Shown here: positions 12,239-22,347 of the stretch, in pieces
Layout: each line of letters begins with the position of its first letter
Numbering within the stretch: the first letter of the stretch is position 1
NCBI RefSeq assembly: GCF_050003625.1
Contig: NC_134400.1
Coordinates: 52,518,066-52,582,065 of the forward strand
Reading direction: 5' to 3'
From: Haematobia irritans
Lineage: Eukaryota > Arthropoda > Insecta > Diptera > Muscidae
DNA length: 64,000 nt
Made by a program: the position numbers and the translations under genes
Notes under the pieces: model-generated
What the model was told of the DNA's origin: nothing
The model's database searches: none
Seen by the model: the letters and a program-made list of their open reading frames with translations, nothing else

Positions 12239-12560
12239 GTGGCATCACTGGCATATAGACACACTCACATAGATAATTCGAGGAAGAGACAAACAATACA
12301 ATATGAAAGAGCAAAACCCAAAAAGAGAGTAACATTAGGTTGCAAAAAAAGAATAAAAAGCATCGAGAAAAAAACCGGCTTAGTGCCGAAGAGATTCACC
12401 GGTAAACTTTTGCGAGGATTAATGGCAACACAAACATTGTCGCCGGCAGTGACGGTGGCGGCATCCAAAGTAAAGCTACTCCACACTATGGGTTATGGTC
12501 TGCTAGCAAAGTCTTTGTTGGTCCCGAAACGAGATAGAATTGCCTTCTGTAACTAATAGG
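12239..12560. other. Codon-like region of unknown origin
   Basis: GC content rises locally and both strands are open. The minus-strand frame at about 12380-12490 uses codons typical of dipteran genes (GCC GCC ACC GTC ACT GCC GGC GAC) and reads FTLDAATVTAGDNVCVAINP. It is closed upstream by TAA at 12493-12495 and runs into a pyrimidine tract downstream. The plus frame (105 codons from 12239) has poorer codon choice. No family recognised; could be an exon, a TE scrap, or chance. Confidence 0.25.
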
Positions 12561-12786
12561 CCCGACTGTCTAAATGTATACCTTGTTTGCTTTCCAAGAG
12601 TATATGCAACCTTGTTGACTATCATGGGCCCTAGAAAAGGTGCAAAACAATTCGAGTAAGATGTATGTTAATGATGCATGATATACTTGTGGGTGGGTGG
12701 TGGTAGATAAGAATTTGGACTTGCAGCAGCATGAATTTTAGTTGATATTAAATGGCCCTATGCACATCTATTAACTTTTTGCATTT

Positions 12787-13433
12787 TTATACCCACCACC
12801 ATAGAATGGTGATGGGGGTATAAAAAGTTTGTCATTCCATTTGTAACACATCGTAATATCGATACGATGTAAATATATATTCTTGATCAGGAGAAATTCT
12901 AAGACGATATAACCATGTCCGTCTTTCTGTCTATAGTAATCACGCTACATTCTCCAATAATTAGCAATCGTGCTGAAATTTTGCATAAACTCGTCTTTTG
13001 TCTTCAGGCAGTCAAAGTTCGAAGATGGGCTATATCTGTCCAGATTTTGATATAGCCTCCATTCTAGCCGATTTCGAGTTTTGTATGCGGAATAGGGTGT
13101 GATTTGGTCCAGGTTTTTATATACTCCCATATAGCCGATCTCCTGATTTGACTTCGTGGGCTTAGACACCTCAAGTTTTATCCATTTGCCTGAAATTCAC
13201 AACCTAGGGGTATTTTGGGTCAAAAACAAGTGTCCAGAACGTGTTGTGTATCGGCCCATATAGCCCGATCTCGCGATTTGACTTCTTGAACGTCTAGATA
13301 TCTGAATTTTTATTCCATTTGCCTGGAATTCGAAATCTAGAGGTATTTTGTGTCCACACATAAGTAAGCCGAATATGAGGCGTATCGATCCACATTTTGA
13401 TATACGCCCCATATATACCGATCTACCGGTTTG
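12787..13433 (-). repeat. Family H hairpin-ended repeat
   Basis: Starts with the hairpin TATACCCACCACCATAG / GGTGATGGGGGTATA, then ACACATCGTAATATCGATAC, TATATATTCTTGATCAGG, ACCATGTCCGTCTTTCTGTC, which is the core layout (TA tract, conserved block, GTCY tract) described for mini-me elements of Diptera. Tandem-like units follow (CCCATATAGCCGATCTC at 13126, again at 13255 and 13408). In the orientation used for A and B this copy is reversed. Its far end is cut by a D fragment. Non-coding. Confidence 0.65.
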
Positions 13434-13677
13434 AAAAAAATATTATCGTGAGGTCAAAGATTTCATGTCTTTAAAATACGAATGCAAATGCTGCATAGCA
13501 TAAAAGACGCATTTCTCTAATATAAAGTTTTTTCCTTGTCCAAAAGCCGATAAATTTTTCAATGAAGTCGTATCATTATCGGTATCATAATATGAAAGAC
13601 AAGTATATACGGCCGTAAGTTAGGTCAGGCCGAAGCTTATGTACACTCCACCATGAACTGCGTAGAAACTTCTTCTA
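13434..13677 (+). repeat. D-type MITE fragment joined to a family A 5' end
   Basis: 13434-13601 matches the first part of the D MITE (TTTCATGTCTTTAAAATACG, GACGCATTTCTCTAATATAA). At 13602 it switches abruptly to the family A 5' end ACAAGTATATACGGCCGTAA and runs about 75 bp (GTACACTCCACCATGAACTG, GCGTAGAAACTTCTTCTA) before the complete D copy starts at 13678. So an A element inserted into D and was itself interrupted or cut by another D insertion. Confidence 0.65.
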
Positions 13678-14303
13678 CACTGAAAAAAATATTGTCGTGA
13701 GTTCAAAGATTTCATGTCTTTAAAATACGAATGCAAATTTTGCTTAGCATAGAAGACGCATTTCTCTAATATAAAGTTTTTTTCCTTGTCCAAAAGTCGA
13801 TAAACTTTTCAATGAAGTCGTATTGTCCTTATAATTAAGTGATTTCACTTAAAAATGGGTATCATAACATGAAAGAAAAAATGTTGGGCTAAGGTCAACT
13901 TGACTTTAATAATTCAGAAAAATTCTTTAAATTTAATGAATTTGTCTTTAAATTTGTTGCCTTTTTCAAATTTAGGACATGTTTTTCAAAGCTTTATTTT
14001 AAAGAAGTTTTTTACTTGAAACATTGCATAATTTCTACTGGAAGTCTAGTCTTAATTTGGAGAATAAAGTTGTCGTTAACTCGTTTTTATAGGACTTTGA
14101 TAGCATATGAAGAAAAAAAGGTGAGAAAGCGAAAAATTAAAATTTGCTTCCTAGAAGCAAATACACAAAACCCAAATTTAAAAGAGAATTGTGTCTTAAA
14201 ACTATCCTTACTTGTATTCTCCGCTTCTTTGGCTCGGAATCAATACCAAATTTTTTAAAATAAAGACAAAATCTTTGGAAACGGGCATGCTTTTTTTTCA
14301 GTG
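13678..14303. mobile_element. D-type MITE, complete copy
   Basis: 626 bp, inverted termini CACTGAAAAAAA / TTTTTTTTCAGTG, flanked on both sides by TA (13676-13677 and 14304-14305), as expected for a TA-targeting DNA transposon. No open frame. Contains landmarks also found in copies at 7090-7697, 13434-13601, 17030-17090 and, more weakly, 49715-49852. Superfamily is not provable here; the TA flank would fit Tc1/mariner-type MITEs. Confidence 0.7.
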
Positions 14304-14305
14304 TA

Positions 14306-15328
14306 CTCGACTCCACGGTCTTCTTTTGTTAGAGTTTTTGAATTCCTTCCAAAATTTCAAACTTTTATACCAAAAGCAGTTTTTTGTTACAAAATTGTTA
14401 TTTTTGCAATAAAGAAATAATATATTATCGATATAGTATAAATATAAATGTGTAAATTAAAAAGGATGGTTTTCGGTCGAAGCAGGGGTTGAACCCATGC
14501 AAGGCAGGCATGCTAACCACTGCTCCACGTGGTCAACAAATGTATGTTTCTGTTAAATAATGTTATGTTTGCATGGGCTCGTGGGCGCTGCAAACTATGC
14601 TATATAAATGTATGTTATAACGATAATTGTCTGCTGATGACTATAACAGCTACGTAGCCCAGTGGATAGTGTGTTAGCTTACAAACCGTAAGGTCCTCGG
14701 TTCGATTCTCCGTCCAGGCGAAAGGTAAAATTTAAAAAATTTATTTAACCCTGGACAGTCATCCTTCGTCAAAATGACGACGCGTAATTTCATTTTCGAT
14801 CTAAAATGCATTTTAGTCGATTGGGAAATGACAAATTTAAGTTATACAAATGCAAATATTTTATGAATTTTTGTTGTATACTAATTAAAAACAAAATGAA
14901 TAAGAAAATAAATTCAATTTTGGTTCACATTTTTGCTCACAATGCAAATTATAGCATCTTGAAATAAGCCGTAGCCAAAATGACGAAGGATGACGTTAGT
15001 GTACAAAAAATAAGGATGACTGTCCAGGGTTAAAATTGAATAATTTAATTCAAAATTGAATAATTTAATTGAATTATTTGTATTACAGAAAAAGATGCCA
15101 AGAACTAAAAAATTTCGTGGAAGTGATAATTATATGAGGGAATGAGCACAATCTTCTTTGGGGAAAATTCTTCCAAGCATATAATATTTTTGGGCTCAAA
15201 ATGCTTCCAAACATATATATGTTCACATAAAATCAACATATTAATGTTTCGGCAGAATCCAATAATATATGTGCTTTCTGCAAAATATGTTTGGAACATA
15301 TCTTAGAGAAGCGATTTTTTTGAAGGTG
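14306..15328 (+). mobile_element. Family C element, right part
   Basis: Matches the second half of family C: CTCGACTCCACGGTCTTCTT, the AT-rich block, the tRNA-like core (minus module about 14468-14540; plus module with TAGCCCAGTGG at 14655 and GGTTCGATTCT at 14699, 44 nt apart), subterminal CATATAATATTTTTGGGCTC and right end GAAGCGATTTTTTTGAAGGTG. A piggyBac-type MITE is nested at 14749-15029. The left half is absent; a complete D MITE abuts instead. Confidence 0.75.
14749..15029. mobile_element. piggyBac-type MITE, 281 bp
   Basis: Perfect inverted ends CCCTGGACAGTCATCCTT, flanked on both sides by TTAA (14745-14748 and 15030-15033). TTAA target duplication and CCC-starting termini are hallmarks of piggyBac elements. 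Subterminal internal inverted repeats are also present (CATCCTTCGTCA near the left, TGACGAAGGATG near the right), as usual for this superfamily. No transposase. It interrupts the family C copy just after its plus-strand tRNA-like module. Confidence 0.85.
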
Positions 15329-15550
15329 TTCTTGCAGTGCAGCCAGTATTTACACAATTTGCTCTTTCTTCAATAAACTTAATGTTTAGTTCAATTAAGC
15401 CCAAAATTCAGCCGCTTGATCAATGTAACTCCGAGATGTTTTCCATACTCACCAAAGGACATTTCAACGGCACCTACACTGAAAAAATTAACTTAAGTGA
15501 AATACTATGTGACCTAAATTTTAGGACACACAATTTACACAATATTATGG
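15329..15550. other. Unassigned segment
   Basis: Short stretch between C and an A fragment. The plus strand is open (AGxNLMFSSIKPKIQPLDQC region, 15337-15500) and a CACTGAAAAAATT terminus-like motif occurs at 15479. No family recognised and no splice context that convinces me. Confidence 0.3.
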
Positions 15551-15786
15551 ACACGGTGGTAAGTTCGGCCAGGCCGAAGCTTATGTCCCTTCCACATTGG
15601 ATTGCGTAGAAACTTCTACGAAAGACGAATTACTTGGGTTGTGGCAATACTTACCGATGCCACGGTATCTTAAAACTTCTTAACACCGTCTTCTAAATTG
15701 TAAGTTAGTCCATACGTGGTATATATTAGACAAAGTCTACAAATAATTACGAACCGATATGAACTTTTGCGCGGTAATTAGAGAGC
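15551..15786 (+). repeat. Family A 5' fragment
   Basis: Contains AAGTTCGGCCAGGCCGAAGC, GATTGCGTAGAAACTTCTAC, TTACTTGGGTTGTGG, CTTCTAAATTGTAAGTTAGT, CCATACGTGGTATATATTAG in the order of complete A copies. Truncated before the 153-bp array. Confidence 0.8.
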
Positions 15787-16275
15787 CACGCTCAAAAGAA
15801 AGTGAACTCCGTATTTCACTAATGCCAATTTAACTATATTTTAGTTCATACAATTATTATGTTTGGAGAAAGTTTTATTTACTCTAATAATTTTTTGCGT
15901 ACGTTAGTTAAATGAACTAAAAGATGGGAAAAAATTATACACAAGTTAAGGATAGAGATTTACTAAATTCGTATTTGTCATAAAATAGTTCATTATTTTT
16001 TTAAATTGGTAAATTTTACTACAAGACATTCTTGCAATTTTGAACTCCAATTTTTTCCTTCAAACTACAACATTTTCTTTAAAAAGTGAAAAAAAAATAT
16101 TTATGTCTAATAAATTTTCTTGAATTTGTCGAAAAATTTTTACTTAACTTTGTGATATCGGCGCGATGCCAGCGCTTGTAATACTGTTCAGTTAAAAATT
16201 TCTAAAAATATTCAAAATTTTCTAAAATTAATCAAAAGTTTTCTTCCTGGTGGGTTCACTGTTTTTTCAGTGTAC
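15787..16275. mobile_element. G-type MITE, about 0.49 kb
   Basis: Left end CACGCTCAAAAGAAAGTGAA, right end GGGTTCACTGTTTTTTCAGTG followed by TA. Interior TATTTTAGTTCATACAATTA, TTATGTTTGGAGAAAG and CGTTAGTTAAATGAACTAAA recur in 36837-37077 in the opposite orientation. Non-coding. Confidence 0.55.
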
Positions 16276-16294
16276 AAGTGCAATATTGAGGATG

Positions 16295-16302
16295 TATAAA
16301 AT
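16295..16302 (+). promoter_or_regulatory. TATA-box-like TATAAAAT
   Basis: TATAAAAT lies 56 bp upstream of the ATG at 16358 and just past the end of a MITE. Its position suits a transcript starting near 16325-16330. AT-rich DNA gives many chance matches, so it has weight only together with the adjacent frame. Confidence 0.25.
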
Positions 16303-16357
16303 AGTTATCTCCTCCTTAACGCCATAGCTGTTTCCCACTTATATTACATCCATAACA

Positions 16358-16530
16358 ATGAAAGCTCATTTTCATTTGCAAATAAATAAGTGCGCAAATA
16401 TTTCTAGCACAAGTACGATAATTAAATTATTAGTATGCCTACCCTGTATCTTGACATCTTGCATTCCATTTGCAAAATTCTCAGCTACCGATACGTGGAG
16501 ACCAATAAACCCTGATTTCGATTGGGCTAG
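16358..16530 (+). CDS. Possible first coding exon of a secreted or membrane protein
   Basis: The ATG at 16358 sits in a good insect start context (CATAACAATGA). The frame runs 57 codons plus 2 nt and then meets a splice-donor-like GCTAG|GTTAGT at 16531. Residues about 21-40 (IIKLLVCLPCILTSCIPFA) form a hydrophobic stretch that could be a signal anchor or late signal peptide, followed by a polar segment with TDTWRPINPDFDW. No downstream exon was found in this window, and no family is recognised. Codon use is ordinary. It could equally be a chance open frame; transcript evidence would decide. Confidence 0.3.
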
Positions 16531-17389
16531 GTTAGTTTTATGACTGACGCCGCCGTATAAACTTAAACAATAAAAATAAAATTTGTTGATCATAAAATGG
16601 GAGAAAAGCAAAAACAAAGATGTACATAAATTTGTTGTAATTATACAACGACTTGGCCTTGAAATTTTATTATTATAGAGTCTAGACTTGGACTAAAGAT
16701 AGGGGGTATTTATTAGACTCAAGTGATTTCAATTTTATTACAACTTTAACCGCAATGTGTAATGCAAATGTGACTACTACAAATATAGGTCCTATATTCC
16801 ACATTATAGGGGGCTATATTTAAATATGGTCGGATAGGGCCCATTCGTTTGTGTGTTTGCAAGAAGTGTGTCCCCAGGATTCTCCAGATGTCAAATCTGG
16901 AGATAAATTTATGTGATGGTATATCAATATTGGAAAATTTTAATGTGACTGCAAACTGTGGCTTACTTTTTTATGACGGCTTGTTGATGGCTCCCAACGT
17001 TTACAATATTGTCATAAGCACAACGATTTCTTGACCCTAAAATACGAAAACTATTTTCGCGTAGCATATAAGACGCATACTCATTCTGAAATTTGTATTT
17101 GTGCATTTGTATGTAACTCCAAAAGGAACCAGTCTGATGTCCACCCTTTAGTATACCGATTGTGTTAAAATTAAATTCTGAGTCGAATTTGCGATGCCCG
17201 CCTGTATGTCTATTTATCCGTCTGTATGCATAGTGAATGCGTGGCACATAAAGTAGAAGAAATAAAAAGGCACTGGTTTAGAATTTGAACCAAAATGTTG
17301 GGCTTTATTTAATAAATCATTGCCCGTGAAATAGTATTTACCTTTGTCGAAGAAAAGCCACAAATCGAGAGTGACAAAGTAAGAATGTC
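16531..17389. repeat. Degenerate A/B-like repeat remains
   Basis: About 16760-17225 has decayed traces of the hairpin repeats: GGGGGCTATATTTAAATATG, CCAGATGTCAAATCTGG, and a B-type core at 17096-17225 (GTGCATTTGTATGTAACTCC, TTTAGTATACCGAT, TAAATTCTGAGTCGA, a broken GTCY tract). A short D-MITE trace occurs at 17030-17090. No gene seen. Confidence 0.5.
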
Positions 17390-17700
17390 AAAAAGCTTGG
17401 ATGTCGAAAGACGGGGGTTGATGACATTTGATGTTAGAAAATGTCCTTATTTTCGTACCGAAAGGCAGAAAAGTGAAGACAAAATGAAACAAGGTTGCCC
17501 CTATCACCACTACTTTGCGCGACTCGACGATATTATGTAACGGATTTGATCAAAGAAAAGAGGTATCGTTTGGATTCTCCATCGTCGTTCTTGGATTTTG
17601 CTGACGCATTTGTCTCATGTCGTATAAGTTCATAGACATGCAGGAAAAGGTAAACGAGCTAGTCGTTAGCACTAAGGAGGTGGGTCTCGAAATAAATACA
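17390..17700 (+). pseudogene. LINE reverse-transcriptase fragment
   Basis: Plus-strand remnants of the palm of a non-LTR retrotransposon reverse transcriptase. Visible pieces: KQGCP followed by a decayed SPLLF region and LDDIM at about 17490-17537; LDFAD at about 17590, the start of the catalytic FADD box, where a small deletion shifts frame; then MQEKVNELVVSTKEVGLEI at about 17640-17690. Stops and frameshifts make it dead. Both ends are lost. The clade cannot be fixed from so little; LINE identity is fairly secure from the order of motifs. Confidence 0.65.
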
Positions 17701-17880
17701 CCCAAATAAAAAATACTTTCCTCTAAAATGAAATTTTAGATAAGTTCCCCTTTATCATAAAATATTTTCTTTAAGTGCCAATAAATCCGAATTAATGATA
17801 AGCTATACAACGATTGTCTCTAATATTTGTTTTCTGATTGTAAAGAAATTTTGTTAGAGGCAAAATAATATTTCGTTTGT
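17700..17880. mobile_element. I-type MITE-like fragment
   Basis: Shares AATCCGAATTxATGA, GATACAACGATTGTCTCTAA and following text with 23630-23875, where the family ends in TCTTTCAGTGTA. Non-coding. Confidence 0.45.
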
Positions 17881-18471
17881 TATACCCTGCGCCACACTGT
17901 GGAACGGGGTATTATAAGTTAGTGCATATGTTTGCAACACCCAGAAGGAGACGTGATAGACACATGGTGTCTTTGGCAAAAATGCTCAGAGTGGGCTCCT
18001 GAGTCGATATAGCCATGCCCGTCTGTCTGTGAACATTTTGGTGATCTAAGTCTAGGTCGCAGTTTTAGTCCAATCGACTTCAAAATTGGCACAAGTATGT
18101 GTTTTGGCTTAGAGTAGAACCCAATTGATTTTGGAAGGTATCGGTTCAGATTTAGATATAGCTCCCATATATATCTTTCGCACGATATGGACTTATATGG
18201 TCCCAGAAGCCAGAGTTTTACCCTAATTTGCTTAAATTTTTGCACAAGAAGTTTTTGCACAAGAAGAACAATTGATACTATGGTCAAGTGTGCCAAATTT
18301 TATTGAAATCGGTTCAGATTTAGATAAAGCTCCCATATATATCTTTCGCCCGATATGGGCTAATATGGTCACAGAAGTCAGAGTTTTACCCCAATTTGGT
18401 TGAAATTTTGCACCAGGAGTACAATTAGTAGTGTAGTTAAGTGTTCTAAATTTTGGCCTTTTGGCCTTTTG

Positions 18472-19221
18472 GCCTTTTTACCGTAATGGCAAGATGCCAA
18501 ATCCGGCCAAAACATTACGGAAAAGCCGTGTTTGTTCAGGAAAGGCAGCAGACGTTTATTCAAACACTCTTTTACGTAAATTTCTTGGTTGACAGTCCCG
18601 GAAGCTATGAAAATTCTGCTTTTCAAGCCACAGGTACAGATGGCTTGCCAAACCAGATATTTCTTTGCGAACTTTGACAGTTTTATGTGCGTGAAAATAT
18701 CTGCTACCTTTCCCCTTCCTTTTGCCGTATAAAACTCCTGTCCCGGAAGCTGCTTGTAGTCGGCTTTGACGTAGGTTTCGTCGTTCATTACCACGCAGTC
18801 AAACTTCGTCAGCATCGTCGTGTAGCCTCCGGGATCGCGCTTTGGCCGTCGTATTTTGTTTATCATCGCGATTTGGAGTCACTACCTTCTTGTAAGTCGA
18901 TAGTCCGGCTCGTTTTTTGGCTCGATGCACGGTTGTAGACGATACACCCAGCTTATTTGCGGCATCTCGGAGAGAGAGGTTAGGGTTTCGCTTGAAACTA
19001 CCGGCAACTCTCGTTGTCGTCTCAGCGGCTTCCGGTTTTCGATTTCCCCCCGATCCAGACTTCCTGGCTGTCGACAAACGTTCCCCAAACACTTTAATTA
19101 CATTTGTAACGGTTGATTTCGCAACTTTTAGCGATTTTGCCAGCTTTGCGTGCGAGTAGCTCGGATTTTCGCGATGCGCGAGCAAAATTTTGATACGCTG
19201 CTCTTCTTGCTTGGACGGCAT
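18472..19221 (-). pseudogene. DD37E transposase, frameshifted and truncated
   Basis: Starts MPSKQEEQRIKILLAHRENP at 19221 and keeps the N-terminal helix-turn-helix region (HAKLAKSLKVAKSTVTNVIK, then LSLRDAANKLGVSSTTVHRA). Frame is lost near 18830: compared with the copy at 39177, two bases are missing after SRRL. The second half continues in another frame with TKFDCVVMNDETYVKADY (first catalytic D) and VMFWPDLASCHYGKK (second catalytic D), then ends. Unlike copy 2, its six-G run near 19050 is intact, so the two copies carry different lesions. Confidence 0.85.
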
Positions 19222-19374
19222 TTTGACAACTGAAGAGTGAATTCCAAAATCAAAATAAGAACAACATTCTACACACACACACATTCAAAATGAGGGATGT
19301 TCAGGTTTTTTAAATGCAAAATTGAAAGAAATACGTCAAGTTTATATTGACCAAATTTTGACCGTATCACCCTT
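18472..19374 (-). mobile_element. Truncated DD37E Tc1/mariner element, copy 1
   Basis: Right end (its 5' terminus) is AAGGGTGATACGGTCAAAAT on the minus strand, flanked by TA at 19375-19376. It matches the complete copy at 39024-40322 up to the codons after SCHYGKK, then stops at 18472 where a GGCCTTTT triplet repeat begins. The 3' end including the third catalytic residue and the other inverted repeat is gone, so it cannot move itself. Confidence 0.85.
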
Positions 19375-19694
19375 TACATATATATCGAGCGATACATCAT
19401 AAATACACTTTTGCGAAGTTGCCCCAAAATTAGTTCAGATTTAAATGTTTCCCATATTTATTTCTTAACATTGTGTCCACCGCAGGGCATAAGCCGACTT
19501 AAATTTAAAGTTTATAAATATTGTAGAACTCTGTCCAGATCTGGTCAGATTTAAATATATGTATATAGGAACATAAACCTTTATATATAGTACCCAACAC
19601 ATTGGACGAATTTGATATGATATCGAAAATGTGGATCTACAAATTGGCGCAGGGTATATTATAGTCGGCCCCGCCCGACTTTGGACTTTTCTTA

Positions 19695-19728
19695 CTTGTT
19701 TTTGTTTAATATATACCACACTAATAGA
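19695..19728. other. Junction between B and A copies
   Basis: A few tens of bases (GTTTAATATATACCACACTA) separating the end of B from the start of A. Confidence 0.3.
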
Positions 19729-21265
19729 AACAAGTATATACGGCCGTAAGTTCGGCCAGGCCGAATCTTATGTACCCTCCACCATGGATTGCGTAGAAAC
19801 TTCTACGAAAGACTGTCATCCACAATCGAATTACTTGGGTTGTGGTATCTTAAAACTTCTTAACATCGTTTTCTAAATTGTGAGTTAGTCCATACGTGGT
19901 ATATATTAGACAAAAAAGGTATGTATAGTTAAGTCTACAAATAATTACGAATCGATATGGACTTTTACACGGTACGTAGAGAGCCAGAATTGAAATATGG
20001 GGGATCGCTTATATGGGGTTATATACAATCTTGAACTTGATATGGTCCAATTTTTGTGCGATTGGGGATCAATTTATCTGAGGGCTATATATAATTATAG
20101 ACCGATATGGACCTAGTTAGGCATGGTTGTTAACAGCCATATAATAGCACAATGTACCAAATTTCAACTGACTCGAATGAAATTTGCTCCTCCAAGAGGC
20201 TCCAAAACCAAATCTCGGGATCGGTTTATATGGGGGCTATATATGATTATGGACTGATATGGACCACTTTTGGCATGGTTGTTAAATATCATATACTAGC
20301 ACTACGTACCAAATTTCAACCAGATCGGATAAATTGTGCTTCTCAAGTCTGGGGATCGGTTTATATGGGGGCTTTATATAATTATGGACTGATATTAACC
20401 AATTCCTGCATGGTTGTTGGATACCATATACTTACATCACGTACCAAATTTCAACCGAATCGGATGAATTTTGCTCTTCCAAGGGGCCCCGGAGGTCAAA
20501 TCTGGGGATCGGTTTATATGGGGCCTATATATAATTATTGGCCGATTTCAACCAATTTTTGCACGGTCATTAGAGACCATATACTAACACCATGTACCAA
20601 ATTTCAGACGGATCGGATGAAATTTGCTTCTCTTGGAGGCTCCGCAAGGCAAATCGGGGGATCGGTTTATATGGGGGCTGTATGTAATAATGGACCGATG
20701 TAGACCAATTTTTGCACGGTTGTTAGAGACCATATACTAACACCATGTACCAAATTTCAACCGGATCGGATAAAATTTGCTTCTCTTAGAGGCTCCGCAA
20801 GTCAAATCGGGGGATCGATTTATATGGGGGCTATATGTAATTATGGACCGATGTGGACCAATTTTTGCATGGTTGTTAGAGACCATATACTTACACCATG
20901 TATCAAATTTCAGCCGGATCGGATGAAATTTGCTTCTCTTAGAGCAATCGCAAGCCAAATTTGGGGGTCCGTTTATAAGGGGGCTATACGTAAAAGTGGA
21001 CCGATATGGCCCGTTTGCAATACCATCCGACCTACATCAATAACAACTACTTGTGCCAAGTTTCAAGTCGATAGCTTGTTTCGTTCGGAAGTTAGCGTGA
21101 TTTCAAAATACGGACGGACGGATGTACATGCTCAGATCGACTCAGAATTTCACCACGGCCCAGAATATATATACTTTATGGGGTCTTAGCGCAATATTTC
21201 GATGTGTTACAAACGGAATGACAAAGTTAATATACCCCCATCCTATACCCTCCACGGGTATAAAG
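19729..21265 (+). repeat. Family A repeat, near-complete copy
   Basis: 5' ACAAGTATATACGGCCGTAA, hairpin TTCGGCCAGGCCGAA, TGTACCCTCCACCATGG, then about seven 153-bp units (GGATCGGTTTATATGGGGGC, GACCATATACTAACACCATG, GGATCGGATGAAATTTGC). The terminal unit switches to GTAAAAGTGGACCGATATGG, then GTGCCAAGTTTCAAGTCGAT, a GGACGGACGG tract, ATATATACTTTATGGGGTC, and the 3' CCTCCACGGGTATAAAG. The long open frame at 20152-20703 is an artefact of a 153-bp (51-codon) unit. Confidence 0.85.
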
Positions 21266-22157
21266 ATTACGTTCCATAGTCGTGAACGGACGGTGACAAT
21301 ATGAAACGGAAACGTTCACAAAAAATCAAAACGGAATGTTCACAATTTCGTCTACGGGCGTTCACGATTTCATGGATGGCATTCGTTTTTCTTTGGCCAT
21401 GAAAAGTCTTAAAATAATCGTTAAACGTTAGTATGGCAACTCCCTCGGTGGTGCAATGCAAAGATAATTGAGAAGAAGATGCAGTCTTGTCATAGCAAGA
21501 CTGAAGCACCAGAGGACTCTGTCTACAAAATATCATAAAGTTTGCGTCGACGTGTCCCTCAAATGTACTGCCGTTTGCGTCGGAAAATATCATAACATTT
21601 GTGTTTTTCATAAATTTCTGAATAAAAACCCACAAAAGCAATACCAAAACGATTGTAGAAAATTAAATTAAAACGTATGTGTATTTTAAAACGAATATTC
21701 ATTATGGTTTTATGAGAATATTTCCGTTTTAAATTTATTCCTGGACAGATCTGCTTTGGAAAAAATTGACAAATAAAACAATTTTTTTCTCATAGCCCTC
21801 TACACCTTGACATTTTTTTTTCTCTTTATAAGAGTACAATGCTTAATCTTGTTATACTCAATTATCTTTGTGCAATGTGCTAAGGCGACTGTTAACACGT
21901 ATGGTTCAGAAAACACAGGTTCGAGTCACGGTAGCGGAAATCTTTTTTTAATGTTGTTTATGTTATAAATTTGTAACCATAACGTTTTCAGATCGTGAAC
22001 GCTGGTTGTTATTTCGACAACGTATGGTATCATTTTATCGTTGTCACATTGACACCGCCTGTTCGCCGTTCAACACCACATGTGTGTTGATTCACTTTCA
22101 TGAACGAATCGTTTTGAAATGAGCACTCCGTGCATGATTTTTTTCTATGAGTGCACG
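21266..22157. other. Segment between A copies with a tRNA-like sequence
   Basis: Contains repeated GTGAACGGACGGTGAC / GGAACGTTCACAA-type motifs near its left end and GATCGTGAACGC, CATGAACGAATCG near its right end, suggesting inverted ends of an unknown element. A tRNA-like stretch lies at 21872-21945. No open frame of note. Confidence 0.4.
21872..21945 (+). ncRNA. tRNA-like sequence with T-run
   Basis: TGTGCTAAGGCG (box A-like, as in long-arm Leu/Ser tRNAs) is followed by GGTTCGAGTCACGG (box B-like) and, within about 12 nt, by a TTTTTTT tract that could serve as a pol III stop. Acceptor pairing is poor, so this is a tRNA-derived relic or SINE-like head and not a working tRNA gene. Confidence 0.4.
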
Positions 22158-22347
22158 TATGGACTAACTTACAATTTAGAGGACGATGTTAAGAAGTGTT
22201 AAGATGGCAAGGTCATCGGCAAGTATTACTACAACCCAAGTAATTCGATTGTGGATGAAAGTCTTTAGTAGAAGTTTCTCCTCAATCCATGGTGGAGGGT
22301 ACATAAGTTTGGTCTGGCCGAACTTACGGCGGTATATACTTGTTTTA
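22158..22347 (-). repeat. Family A 5' fragment, inverted
   Basis: Reverse complement of the A 5' end: TGGACTAACTTACAATTTAG, CAACCCAAGTAATTCGATTG, CAATCCATGGTGGAGGGTAC, GGCCGAACTTACGGC, GTATATACTTGTTTTA. Faces the A copy at 19729-21265, so the two 5' halves form an interrupted inverted pair. Confidence 0.8.

Larger units (their letters stand above)
17881..19694 (-). repeat. Family B repeat split by a DD37E transposon
   Basis: Starts with the hairpin TATACCCTGCGCCACACTGTG / GGAACGGGGTATTATAA, core GAGTCGATATAGCCATGCCC with a GTCTGTCTG tract, then tandem units (ATCGGTTCAGATTTAGATAT, CTCCCATATATATCTTTCGC). Interrupted at 18472-19374 by a truncated DD37E element. Resumes at 19375 with CATATATATCGAGCGATACA and closes with AGTCGGCCCCGCCCGACT hairpin and CTTACTTGTTTTT. 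Orientation is reversed relative to A copies on the plus strand. Confidence 0.75.

Noticed and set aside
12239..12556. 105-codon plus-strand frame
   Set aside because: Basic low-information peptide without codon bias; the opposite strand looks more gene-like over part of it, and neither is convincing.
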